Positions 1 through 7,931 of a stretch of 29,870 nucleotides of DNA are shown here, piece after piece. Source of the DNA: JAVZOV01 sp049976445 (GTDB lineage: Archaea > Thermoproteota > Thermoprotei > Gearchaeales > WAQG01); the NCBI GenBank assembly GCA_049976445.1, contig JBMFIF010000016.1:1-29870 (forward strand), in the 5' to 3' direction. How positions within the stretch are numbered: position 1 is the first letter of the stretch; each line of letters starts with the position of its first letter. The notes below the pieces were generated by a model, which saw only the letters and a list, made by a program, of their open reading frames with translations, was not told where the DNA came from and searched no databases. A program made the translations under genes and the position numbers.

Positions 1-1
1 G

Positions 2-304
2 TTGAGCTGGTTTTTAATGTATTTTTTTGGTGATGTGTTATCCTCATTGTTTTTTAGGAGGTGTGGTGTTGGTCATTTGTTGTTGTTGGAGTTGAGTGTT
101 ATACCTGTTTTTGTGTTGCATGTGATACCAGGTTTTCTGTTCATGCTCAACCTTATGAACGAGTATGTCCTCTTGGTTTTCCAATCGTGGTCCTTGATAA
201 TCCTAGGCTTCATCATCGCCTACACGAAAGGCTTAAAAGTTGAACAAGGCCTACTCATAACACTAATACTGCTTTACATAAATTTCATACTCATATATAA
301 ATAA
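2..304 (+). CDS. C-terminal part of a small membrane protein (partial or uncertain)
   Basis: Open frame of 100 codons that begins at the window edge with a TTG, so the true start is probably outside. The product is almost wholly hydrophobic, with about three possible membrane helices, the last ending in ILLYINFILIYK. I recognise no family. Base use changes inside it: about the first 150 bases are rich in T and G, while the rest is richer in C and A. This may mean a junction between two sequences, or simply a membrane protein of skewed composition. It ends 85 bases before the inverted-repeat element at 390. It could be a real gene end or a chance hydrophobic frame. Confidence 0.35.
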   Translation: MSWFLMYFFGDVLSSLFFRRCGVGHLLLLELSVIPVFVLHVIPGFLFMLNLMNEYVLLVFQSWSLIILGFIIAYTKGLKVEQGLLITLILLYINFILIYK

Positions 305-389
305 TTTGTTTGCCAACAGGACTTTTCAACAGTTTTCGATAAACCGTAAAGTTTACGTCATTTGATATCATTTAATATCCCTAACTCTT

Positions 390-542
390 TTAAGTTAAGT
401 CCTCTTGGGTGTGTCATTTATTTGGTTAGTAAAAGTAAGGTAGGATTGAGGATTGCCCAAAAGAAACTGAAAATAAGAGAGAATAACCTCTCGTAACCGA
501 TCAATTTTCGCATAAAGACAAAAACAAAGGGACTTAACTTAA
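390..542 (+). mobile_element. MITE-like inverted-repeat element, copy 1
   Basis: A 153-bp noncoding element with a perfect 13-bp terminal inverted repeat: TTAAGTTAAGTCC at the left end and its reverse complement GGACTTAACTTAA at the right end. Weaker matching runs on for about 15 more bases. A nearly identical copy in the same orientation lies at 29300-29445. An internal hairpin GAGAG-AATAAC-CTCTC lies near the middle, and an inner GGTTA/TAACC pair also matches. No target-site duplication is evident. No transposase frame is inside, so the element would need one supplied elsewhere. Confidence 0.8.
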
Positions 543-570
543 TGCTATTAAGTAAGCTGATGCTATATGT

Positions 571-915
571 CTAATCAACACCACCTAGTAGCATTCTTTT
601 AATTACGCGTTTTATCGTCTTACTTAAACTATGTTTTTCTTGTGTCGCACGAAGATCTTCAGGTAACTCACCGATTTTTCTTACTACTGGATTATTGTAG
701 TAAAATCTGGCTTTCATTATTAAAATTTTTAATTCATCCATTGTGGCATAATCTAAGGGTTCATTTTTATTACTGTTATTCTCCCATCTTTTATATAGAT
801 CATCTAGAATCCTGGTAACTTCAGGATCACCATAAAAAGCTGCTTTTACATTTACATCTGTATTATCATCAATTAAGCTCACTATTTCTCTTTTTAACTC
901 GTTAGCCTGATCCAC
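571..915 (-). CDS. hypothetical protein, 114 aa
   Basis: ATG-started frame encoding a charged, soluble, probably all-helical protein with no membrane segment or cysteine motif. It has an acidic N-terminal half and a basic C-terminus (residues about 98-109, SKTIKRVIKRML). I do not recognise the family. A TATA-like TTTATAAG lies about 28 bases upstream of the ATG on this strand, which fits a leaderless archaeal transcript and supports both the frame and the start. It is a single gene, set between the inverted-repeat element at 390-542 and TnpB-type debris at 985-1207. Confidence 0.6.
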   Translation of the reverse strand: MDQANELKREIVSLIDDNTDVNVKAAFYGDPEVTRILDDLYKRWENNSNKNEPLDYATMDELKILIMKARFYYNNPVVRKIGELPEDLRATQEKHSLSKTIKRVIKRMLLGGVD

Positions 916-937
916 ATTATTAATAGAAAATTCTGAT

Positions 938-948
938 ACTTATAAAGT
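938..948 (-). promoter_or_regulatory. TATA box for the 114-aa gene
   Basis: On the minus strand this reads ACTTTATAAGT, centred about 28 bases before the ATG at 915. That is the usual distance for an archaeal TATA box with transcription starting at or next to the start codon. Confidence 0.45.
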
Positions 949-984
949 TAAGTTATTCAAAAGTATGATGTTTATTTTTATATA

Positions 985-1207
985 GGTGCTCAGAAAACCC
1001 AGAACTTCAGTTCTGGAATAAATAAGCAAAACACCAAACAAAAACTCATCCATAAAAATTGCTCCGCTTAAGTATGTAAAAAATATATTTTTGAGGTTGG
1101 TTGAGTGCCAGCCTTAGTGCCTGTGGAACTCCACCCAATACTCATAGTTAAACTATAGGCATGGTGGGGTTATGAAGCAGGAAGCTCCCAACTTCAGCTG
1201 GGAGTAG
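985..1207 (+). mobile_element. IS200/IS605-type right-end remnant(s), tnpB tail
   Basis: Intergenic stretch with two short hairpins built around TTCA: CCAGAAC-TTCA-GTTCTGG at 999-1016 and CTCCCA/TGGGAG around ACTTCAGC at 1185-1204. The second follows a broken frame reading VMKQEAPNFSWE and stop, which resembles the C-termini of archaeal TnpB (OrfB) proteins. Those 3' ends also carry the right-end hairpin and the scaffold of the guide RNA (omega RNA). No intact tnpB is present. The remnant ends on the stop codon of the minus-strand gene at 1208. Two successive insertions, or one decayed element, are both possible. Confidence 0.5.
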
Positions 1208-2974
1208 TCACTTAATTTTTCTGAGTATTACAATTCCTAGCATTAATTCTCCTGTTATAATTATTATACCTATAAATATTATGAGAAACGTAAGAACAGG
1301 ATCTTCAGTGTATAGCTCAGCATCAATTTGGATATCAGAATCTAGAGTAACATTTTTAGACCAGTTTATGTCATTGTTAAATATTTTTATATTGTATTGT
1401 CCTGGTGGTAATGTAAAGATAACTGTGTATGACTGAGGGGACATAACGCCTTTTCCATCATTAAATTTGCTAATCTGTATCCTGATATTAGAGGGAGGGC
1501 TTAGGGGCTTACCCCATGCATATAGGTTAACTGTAAGTTTATAGAGAGTGATTTTCATTATTATGGTAGGTATAATCTGATCATGCAGTATTTCTATCTT
1601 TTTTGTATAATAATTGATGTTGATGTCATATTCTTTTATGGTCAGATTATAATAGAAAATGATACTTGATGATTTGTTTAAAGTTTTTGGAATTATGTAT
1701 GTATCTCCTTCATAAAAGATAGTAGTGATTGGGGGTGATGAGTTAATTATGCTTAGTTGATAATTTGATAACTTTTTGTTGGATTGATCAACTATGTTTA
1801 TTTTTATGAATGGTGGGAAGATTGGAACTACATTTATGCTCCATATTCCATAAGTTCTGCTTAGTACTGCTAAAATATAGAGTGTATGGGCATAGCCTTT
1901 ATAGTCAGATTGAAATGTTGCATTGACAATGGGATGTGAATAAACTTTGTTTTCAGCAGTATATGAATATATTCCAAGTGAACGTAAATATATTAAATTA
2001 AAAGAGTGTGCTTCGTAGCTTTGTTGAGATTTTGGGTCTAACAAATTAATGTTCAGCCATAAGGGTTGATTAACAGTTAAATTATTTAGCGAAATTATTA
2101 TTTTATGATGCTCTGAAGGTGTAGTGTTCTTAGTTTCATATATTAATGGATACCAGTATAAGTATGTTATTGTATAATAGTTTTCTAATATAATAGGTCT
2201 TTCTATACTTAAACTTGCTTGGAAACCTACTTGTAGTGATGATATGATATCAATTGTCATTATGTTATTTGTAGTTGATGCGTTTCCAATTATTTTTACT
2301 CGTTCGCCGTGTATTCCAGTTATTGTAGTATTGATTGGTTTATCTATCGGAAAAAGTAATGCTTGGTATTCAGAGATAGGTTTCTTAAATATGATAGTTC
2401 CGTTGATTGTATATGTTAGATCTCCCTGTTTTATTGCCAATAATTGATTTTTAATATTTACGGACACATTCTGAGCACTATCCACTAAAAGTATTTTCAT
2501 AGTATTACTAAATTCAGATATGCGAGTTGGTAAACGGACTACAAGAAACCAGTAGCCTAAATAATCTGAGAAGGAAAAATTGTAAATATTTACAGGCGAA
2601 TTGGCTAGTATTGTGGTGTTTACAATAATTTCATTATTTGGATTGATAAGTGTTACTATCACGTTATTACTAATGTTAAATATTGAAAGTGAAGTATTTC
2701 TTAAAGATATAAAAATCCAAAGATTGTCCCCTCTATCATATATTATTATTTCGTTTGGAGTATAATTGTGGAACGGGAAGAATCTAGAGTATCCTAAATG
2801 TACTGATATTAGATTACTAGGTTGAGGATCAGATGATCCAGCTGCAGGATTTAAAATGAAAGATACGTATGATTTACTGACAGGAGGATTTAGTAAAGGA
2901 ATGTTTTGCTGAAGAGTAATGCTCCATGTATTAAGAATTAAAATTACCAGTATGATGGATACGAAGTTTTTCAT
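1208..2974 (-). CDS. secreted, C-terminally anchored extracytoplasmic protein, 588 aa
   Basis: Last gene of the seven-gene minus-strand operon with moxR and DUF58. The N-terminus MKNFVSIILVILILNTWS is a signal peptide or anchor. About 530 beta-rich residues with many N-x-S/T sites follow, then a membrane helix at about 560-584 (FLIIFIGIIIITGELMLGIV) and a short basic tail. This topology puts the bulk outside the cell. I chose the start at 2974 because the ATG overlaps the TGA of the gene before it (ATGA); a frame extension to 3028 would add 18 polar residues before the signal. No enzymatic motif is seen. It may be a structural or substrate-binding partner, or the client, of the MoxR system. 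The stop codon lies exactly where an IS-like remnant begins. Confidence 0.8.
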   Translation of the reverse strand: MKNFVSIILVILILNTWSITLQQNIPLLNPPVSKSYVSFILNPAAGSSDPQPSNLISVHLGYSRFFPFHNYTPNEIIIYDRGDNLWIFISLRNTSLSIFNISNNVIVTLINPNNEIIVNTTILANSPVNIYNFSFSDYLGYWFLVVRLPTRISEFSNTMKILLVDSAQNVSVNIKNQLLAIKQGDLTYTINGTIIFKKPISEYQALLFPIDKPINTTITGIHGERVKIIGNASTTNNIMTIDIISSLQVGFQASLSIERPIILENYYTITYLYWYPLIYETKNTTPSEHHKIIISLNNLTVNQPLWLNINLLDPKSQQSYEAHSFNLIYLRSLGIYSYTAENKVYSHPIVNATFQSDYKGYAHTLYILAVLSRTYGIWSINVVPIFPPFIKINIVDQSNKKLSNYQLSIINSSPPITTIFYEGDTYIIPKTLNKSSSIIFYYNLTIKEYDININYYTKKIEILHDQIIPTIIMKITLYKLTVNLYAWGKPLSPPSNIRIQISKFNDGKGVMSPQSYTVIFTLPPGQYNIKIFNNDINWSKNVTLDSDIQIDAELYTEDPVLTFLIIFIGIIIITGELMLGIVILRKIK

Positions 2975-3831
2975 TTTAGTACACCTAATGTTGATAATAT
3001 GACGATTGTTAATAGTAAAAGTATCCATGGTGAAACTAATTGAAGTGTTGAGAGTAATGGATCATTAAATAGAAGTAGATATGTTAAGAGTGCTATGGAA
3101 CTGTAAAAAAGTATAGTTATGGAGTTAGGGTGAATCTTTTCATTTATATCAGGTTTGAATAATAGTATGATCATTAGTATAATGAAGAGAATTCCTAATG
3201 ATTCCGGTAATTTATAATTCAAAATGATCATTTTTATATAAGTGATCGATTGTTCTAGAGTGATTGGAAATGTTACTGATGGTAGCATGTATTTAACTAT
3301 ATATAATGTTAGCATGGAAAATTTGAATCCTAGATCTTGTAAGTAATTGTCTGTGATCCTAATATTGATTGTTTGACTAGTGCTTATTATCATAATAAAA
3401 ATATAAAAATTAACCGTTAGCATTCCAATCTTTAATGGATTATTTTCTCTTATCAATAATCTGAGATGTTCTAATATAATCCTTAGGGGTGCAAATACTA
3501 GTAGAATCGAAATTATGTACAAAGGTTCAGTGATTAATATTGTTATTGATGAATTATAAAAAATGAATATATAAATTAATATGATTATAAGTAATAAACC
3601 GAAAATTTCATCAGAGTACTTATCTAAGTTTTTCATCTGATTGAAGTGTAATTCGAGCAATGATGAAATGGGTGCCATTATTAGTGAAATGACAATTATG
3701 ATGTATAATGGTCTAGAATTTAAAAGTATGATGATACTTTTGTAAACTATTGTCCAGTAATCTGCATAATTTGCTATTGTAAATAGTAAAATAAGAAGTG
3801 CTAGATATAAGAGAGCAGTTGTGTACTTCAT
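2971..3831 (-). CDS. polytopic membrane protein of the MoxR-DUF58 operon, 286 aa
   Basis: Hydrophobic protein with about eight predicted membrane helices, separated by short loops, and few charged residues. No family motif is recognised. The ATG at 3831 overlaps the stop of the DUF58 gene (ATGA), and its own TGA overlaps the start of the next gene, so translation is probably coupled. In bacterial and archaeal MoxR operons the DUF58 gene is often followed by integral membrane proteins of the Bat or transglutaminase type; this position fits, but no such domain is visible. It may anchor the complex. Confidence 0.75.
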   Translation of the reverse strand: MKYTTALLYLALLILLFTIANYADYWTIVYKSIIILLNSRPLYIIIVISLIMAPISSLLELHFNQMKNLDKYSDEIFGLLLIIILIYIFIFYNSSITILITEPLYIISILLVFAPLRIILEHLRLLIRENNPLKIGMLTVNFYIFIMIISTSQTINIRITDNYLQDLGFKFSMLTLYIVKYMLPSVTFPITLEQSITYIKMIILNYKLPESLGILFIILMIILLFKPDINEKIHPNSITILFYSSIALLTYLLLFNDPLLSTLQLVSPWILLLLTIVILSTLGVLK

Positions 3832-5153
3832 AGTGTAACACCTTTTAATGTTCTAAATTTAACATACTGTGTGAGCAACCATTGTGAGCAATTATCCGTA
3901 TCACATAGATTATGTATGACGTTGTTAGATTTTAATAATTTGCTTAATTCTGTTAATGAAGAGTTATAAACTGTTGTAAGAATATTATAAGCAATTAATT
4001 TTGTAGTATCCATTGCAGATGGATATAAAAACTTTGATGTATTTAGGAGAGTTATTATTGGTGTTCCTTTAAATATGCGTATATTATTTATGAGAGTAAG
4101 AAGGTGCATGGGAACTACATCAGTATCAGTAATTATGAAAACTAGCTCGCCTCTTTGTAGTGCGTTTTTTAAATAATTGCTAAGCTTAATGAGATCACGC
4201 TCCCCCTCAGGCATTATTGTGCTTAAAAAATTTATTATATTTTGAAACTGGTTCTTATCTCTATGAGTGAAGACTCTTCTGATAAAGTGGGGATATACAA
4301 GTATATCAATGTTATCTTTTAATTTTGAAGCCATATAACATAATGCTATGATTGAGGATATAGCAACGTCAATTTTACGTTTTCCTGAGAGACCTTTTGC
4401 CATATGCTCACTTGCGTCTAATATTATTTTGATGTTTATGTGTTCTTCGCGTATATACTCCTTGACTAGGAGGGAATGATCTGGACGTTTAGAAATTATC
4501 TTCCATGCAAGTGATTTATAATCGTCACCTGGAAGGTACTGTCTTATTTCGGCAAACTCTTTACTTAAACCGCTAATTGCTTTACTAAGGCCGCTATAAG
4601 AATATTCATTGATGTAAGGTTCAATTGAAAGTGCTACTAATGATAAGTTAGGCCTAGTTATTATATATGATTCATTTTTAACAAGCACATTAGCAGTAAA
4701 TAAACCAAGAGTGTCATTGATCGTAATTTTTGTGCCATAAATTTTATGTTTTCCTAAACCTAAAACCTGTATCACATATTCTAATTGGATTGTACCCTTA
4801 GGAGGTATTGTTATTGTGTTCTCATCGTTCCATTTAACTATTTTGAGAGAATCTGCAATTATTTCTTCAATGATGAGTGGCCCTAACGAAGTATTTAGGA
4901 TATTGTTTATCTTGAGTTGCACTAACAATTCATTACCTACTTCAACATAATTTTGAGATACGATTCTTTCAATGTTAACCCAAGCAATCTTTTCAAAATT
5001 CAGTTTAAAGATTACAGAGTCTATGATTATAATAAACATTATAAGCATTCCAGAAACTATAAAGATTGATTGGTTTGATATCCATGAAACAAAAACATAA
5101 GCAGGAAGTACTGATAATACACTGAAGCCACGCTTTGTAAGCAATGTTTTCAC
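3828..5153 (-). CDS. DUF58 family protein, 441 aa
   Basis: Two N-terminal membrane helices (about 11-48) are followed by a beta-rich region and the DUF58 signature EIRQYLPGDDYKSLAWK at 202-218. A von Willebrand A-like domain then starts with IKIILDASEHM. The metal-binding DxSxS motif is degenerate here: DASEH, with the second serine missing. DUF58 proteins are nearly always encoded beside MoxR ATPases and are thought to act with them in maturing or assembling other proteins. The start is a GTG overlapping the moxR stop (GTGA). A second, diverged DUF58 protein lies at 27556. Confidence 0.92.
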   Translation of the reverse strand: MKTLLTKRGFSVLSVLPAYVFVSWISNQSIFIVSGMLIMFIIIIDSVIFKLNFEKIAWVNIERIVSQNYVEVGNELLVQLKINNILNTSLGPLIIEEIIADSLKIVKWNDENTITIPPKGTIQLEYVIQVLGLGKHKIYGTKITINDTLGLFTANVLVKNESYIITRPNLSLVALSIEPYINEYSYSGLSKAISGLSKEFAEIRQYLPGDDYKSLAWKIISKRPDHSLLVKEYIREEHINIKIILDASEHMAKGLSGKRKIDVAISSIIALCYMASKLKDNIDILVYPHFIRRVFTHRDKNQFQNIINFLSTIMPEGERDLIKLSNYLKNALQRGELVFIITDTDVVPMHLLTLINNIRIFKGTPIITLLNTSKFLYPSAMDTTKLIAYNILTTVYNSSLTELSKLLKSNNVIHNLCDTDNCSQWLLTQYVKFRTLKGVTL

Positions 5154-6115
5154 CTCGGAGGTTCTACACTCTTTATAATTTCATCTATAACTTGAGATAA
5201 TACATTATAAGTTACGGGAGAGTATTGTGTCTCCTGAACAATAATTTCTGGTCTTATGATCATTCTATGATTAAAAACGTAAAACGTAAGAAATTTCACA
5301 TCATCAGGTATAACATAATGTCGTCCATCTATTGCAGCATTTACTTTGCTTGCCTTTAAAAGTATGACAGCAGAACGTGGACTGCAACCAAGCAAAATCT
5401 TATCACTCTTTGATCGTGTCATCATAACTAATTTTTGAATGTATGTGAATATATCATCAGATACATAGACATTATTTTCAATATAATTAGATAACTCTGT
5501 CACATTGCTTAAAATTGGATTAATGTATGTTTCATCAATACCAACATTTGCCCTTCTTAAAATTTCAGTTTCCTCAGCAGGAGATGGATAGTTCATAATT
5601 ATTCTAAACATAAATCTATCAAGTTGTGCTTCAGGAAGTGGATAGGTACCTTCTTGTTCAATTGGGTTCTGAGTAGCAATAACCATGAAAGGTTCAGGTA
5701 ATTTCATAGTTTTACCATCTACTGTCACTTGTCGCTCTTGCATGGCCTCCAGCAATGCAGACTGTGTTTTAGGAGGAGCACGATTAATCTCATCTGCCAA
5801 TATTACGTTTGCAAAAATAGGACCTGGTTTAAATTCGAAATCTAAGGTTTTTTGATTAAAAATGTATGTTCCTAATAAATCAGCAGGTAGCATATCTGGT
5901 GTAAATTGTATTCTTTTAAAGCTTAAGTTCAGAACGCGTGAAAAACTTTTAGCCAAAAGAGTTTTCGCAATACCTGGGACGCCTTCCAAAAGCACATGGC
6001 CATGAGCTAATAGTGCAATCGTCAATAACCTTATGTAAAGCTCTCCACCTACTATAACTTTTGAAACTTCTGATCGTATTTGATTGTAAAAGCTTATTAC
6101 ATCATAAATGTTCAT
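5150..6115 (-). CDS. MoxR-family AAA+ ATPase, 321 aa
   Basis: Complete MoxR core: Walker A GVPGIAKT at 45-52, Walker B VILADEIN at 104-111 followed by RAPPKTQSALLEAMQE, sensor-1 region IATQNPIEQEGTYPLPEAQ, and a C-terminal lid domain. MoxR ATPases are cytoplasmic chaperone-like ATPases, working with partners containing vWA domains, that help metal-cofactor insertion or complex assembly. I set the start at ATG 6115 because GGTGAGG sits a few bases before it; a GTG at 6124 would add three residues. The frame overlaps its upstream and downstream neighbours. It is closely related to the MoxR at 26597. Confidence 0.95.
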   Translation of the reverse strand: MNIYDVISFYNQIRSEVSKVIVGGELYIRLLTIALLAHGHVLLEGVPGIAKTLLAKSFSRVLNLSFKRIQFTPDMLPADLLGTYIFNQKTLDFEFKPGPIFANVILADEINRAPPKTQSALLEAMQERQVTVDGKTMKLPEPFMVIATQNPIEQEGTYPLPEAQLDRFMFRIIMNYPSPAEETEILRRANVGIDETYINPILSNVTELSNYIENNVYVSDDIFTYIQKLVMMTRSKSDKILLGCSPRSAVILLKASKVNAAIDGRHYVIPDDVKFLTFYVFNHRMIIRPEIIVQETQYSPVTYNVLSQVIDEIIKSVEPPR

Positions 6116-6500
6116 TATCCTCACCCAACAAATTTTTAAAGCCTATCAACTGAAAATACAATCTTAAAAAAGTATCCGAATCAATAACCTTACTTTTTAT
6201 ATAAATTCTCTCTAACTTGTTTACGAACTTAGTAATTTTACGATAAATTTTTGGATTTTTCTTCTCTGACAATAATGATAATTCCCTAGCATTAGACAAC
6301 ATAATGTTAATAACAGGCCTATAATTTGGATTATCAGATGATAATGCAGTAATCGCTTCTTCGAACCATGTTAATCCTTTTTCAAACTTCTCATGTCGCA
6401 AAGAATAATATTTTCGAATAATCAGACTATAGAGCACAACAATGATAACAATTATCATTAAAGGAGTATAAAAACTTAATACAGTGATTACATCACTCAT
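6102..6500 (-). CDS. small membrane-anchored protein, 132 aa
   Basis: One N-terminal membrane helix (about 12-30, PLMIIVIIVVLYSLII) followed by a basic, helical soluble part of about 100 residues without cysteine or known motifs. The ATG at 6500 overlaps the stop of the preceding gene (ATGA), and its end overlaps the moxR start. I do not recognise the family. Its place directly before moxR, and its topology, suggest a cytoplasm-facing adaptor that may tether the ATPase to the membrane; this is inference. Confidence 0.7.
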   Translation of the reverse strand: MSDVITVLSFYTPLMIIVIIVVLYSLIIRKYYSLRHEKFEKGLTWFEEAITALSSDNPNYRPVINIMLSNARELSLLSEKKNPKIYRKITKFVNKLERIYIKSKVIDSDTFLRLYFQLIGFKNLLGEDNEHL

Positions 6501-7054
6501 GAACGCTCACCTCTTTTTATTGACTTTCGTATTAGCTCGATACTGTTTATAAATACATTGTAATCATCGATGGTTATGTTATCACTACTAAAACGAGATT
6601 TCTCATATAATTTATAGAGATTCATTAGGATTTTTATAAAATTCTCATCAACATTTCGAAAATATGATATCTTAATTTTCTCTAGAATACTTTTCATAAT
6701 CTCGTACTCGGTCATATATGCCATTGGTGTAACCATGAATATGATTGAAAGTTCTTTTCTTAATGCAAGGTAACCATCTATTATAGCCTTGCGATAATCA
6801 CCCTTTGATGCTAAAAATCGTGCATTAGCAAGTGAAGACAACAGAATTGATTGATGTTCACTTACATTCTGCTGCATAGCATTTGTGGCTTCATTTTTTA
6901 TAACCTGATTTTTTACTTTCTTATTTCTACGCAAGAACAATGCTAATGATATTACTAATATTAACAATGCTATGATTATGGAGGAAATGATATTTATTAA
7001 TGTTATTTGCATGGGTGATAATGCGATGTGCAGAAAAGTAATAAGATTTATCAT
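6497..7054 (-). CDS. membrane protein with a DUF4129-like C-terminal helical region, 185 aa
   Basis: Extracytoplasmic N-terminus, a membrane helix at about 22-42, a basic stop-transfer RRNKK, and a helical domain containing GDYRKAIIDGYLALRKEL (about 85-102). That pattern resembles DUF4129 domains, which are common next to MoxR/DUF58/transglutaminase genes; the assignment is by pattern only. The start was moved to the ATG at 7054, which shares a base with the TAA of the preceding gene (TAATG) and has GGGAGGGAG just upstream. A longer frame from 7078 would add eight residues lying in the overlap. Confidence 0.75.
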   Translation of the reverse strand: MINLITFLHIALSPMQITLINIISSIIIALLILVISLALFLRRNKKVKNQVIKNEATNAMQQNVSEHQSILLSSLANARFLASKGDYRKAIIDGYLALRKELSIIFMVTPMAYMTEYEIMKSILEKIKISYFRNVDENFIKILMNLYKLYEKSRFSSDNITIDDYNVFINSIELIRKSIKRGERS

Positions 7055-7866
7055 TAACTCCCTCCCTCTATAAACCATGCTATTCTTACGACTCCATATA
7101 CGAATGATAATGGTATGATATTGGAATTCATGGTAAAAACATTAACGAATGATTTACCATCAGCAGCTGATTTCTCATCAGCATTCGATAAAACTATTAC
7201 TGATCGTGAGTTTAATAAGAATAGTAAGTTTCTATAAAGTTCGCCATATGAATTATAACTATATATTAACCTCATCGAATAATAATTAATCGAAATATTA
7301 TCATAATAATTAAAAATTTCAACACGATATATTGAGGTCTCAGAAATGTTAATAATTATTCGTAGTGTAATCGATGAACTTGAATTTATTAATACGTTAA
7401 TATCTTTAACTATTCCAAATGCATCACTGCTAAATTGAACAAAATAATTACCTCCTAATGAGTTTTGTATGTTATAAAGTTTAAAGAAAAGTTTTGGTTG
7501 CAGTTGAAGGAATATTCTAATTATATATCTGTCTGGCTGTAAACTAAAAGTAGTTCGTAACTTATCGTTATAAGGTTTTAATGTGCTTCTGCTAATTTCT
7601 ATCCCTTGCGATGAAAAAATTGTTACGTAACCTATAGAGTCACTAATATCTACTTGTTTAGCAGTAGGTAAATTTAAAGCAAAAAACTGAGATTCAACGA
7701 TTAAATTCAAATTGCTCGTGACAATTAAAGACCCTGGTTTACTAGGATTGCTTGTTATGGTGCCTAGATTCGTTACTGGATGATAGAGAAATATTGTGTT
7801 AAAAATGATTATTAGCGACAATACTATAATTATTAGATCCTTACTTGAAAAATCTACTTTATTCAC
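7054..7866 (-). CDS. N-terminally anchored extracytoplasmic protein, 270 aa; first gene of the MoxR-DUF58 operon
   Basis: GTG-started. One N-terminal membrane helix (about 11-29) is followed by a beta-rich domain with several N-x-S/T sites, no cysteines and a final EGGS. This suggests a domain outside the membrane. Near the C-terminus, SRSVIVLSNADEKSAADGKSF followed by a hydrophobic stretch looks like the end of a DUF4350-like fold, but I would not assign it. It lies 65 bases downstream of the GltD-family gene on the same strand, so it either has its own weak promoter (TTTAATAG about 24 bases upstream) or is read through from gltD. Confidence 0.7.
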   Translation of the reverse strand: MNKVDFSSKDLIIIVLSLIIIFNTIFLYHPVTNLGTITSNPSKPGSLIVTSNLNLIVESQFFALNLPTAKQVDISDSIGYVTIFSSQGIEISRSTLKPYNDKLRTTFSLQPDRYIIRIFLQLQPKLFFKLYNIQNSLGGNYFVQFSSDAFGIVKDINVLINSSSSITLRIIINISETSIYRVEIFNYYDNISINYYSMRLIYSYNSYGELYRNLLFLLNSRSVIVLSNADEKSAADGKSFVNVFTMNSNIIPLSFVYGVVRIAWFIEGGS

Positions 7867-7931
7867 AATCTATTTTACTTTAGATTAACTATTAAACCTA
7901 ACTACACAGCATTTTAATGGATAAAGTATTC

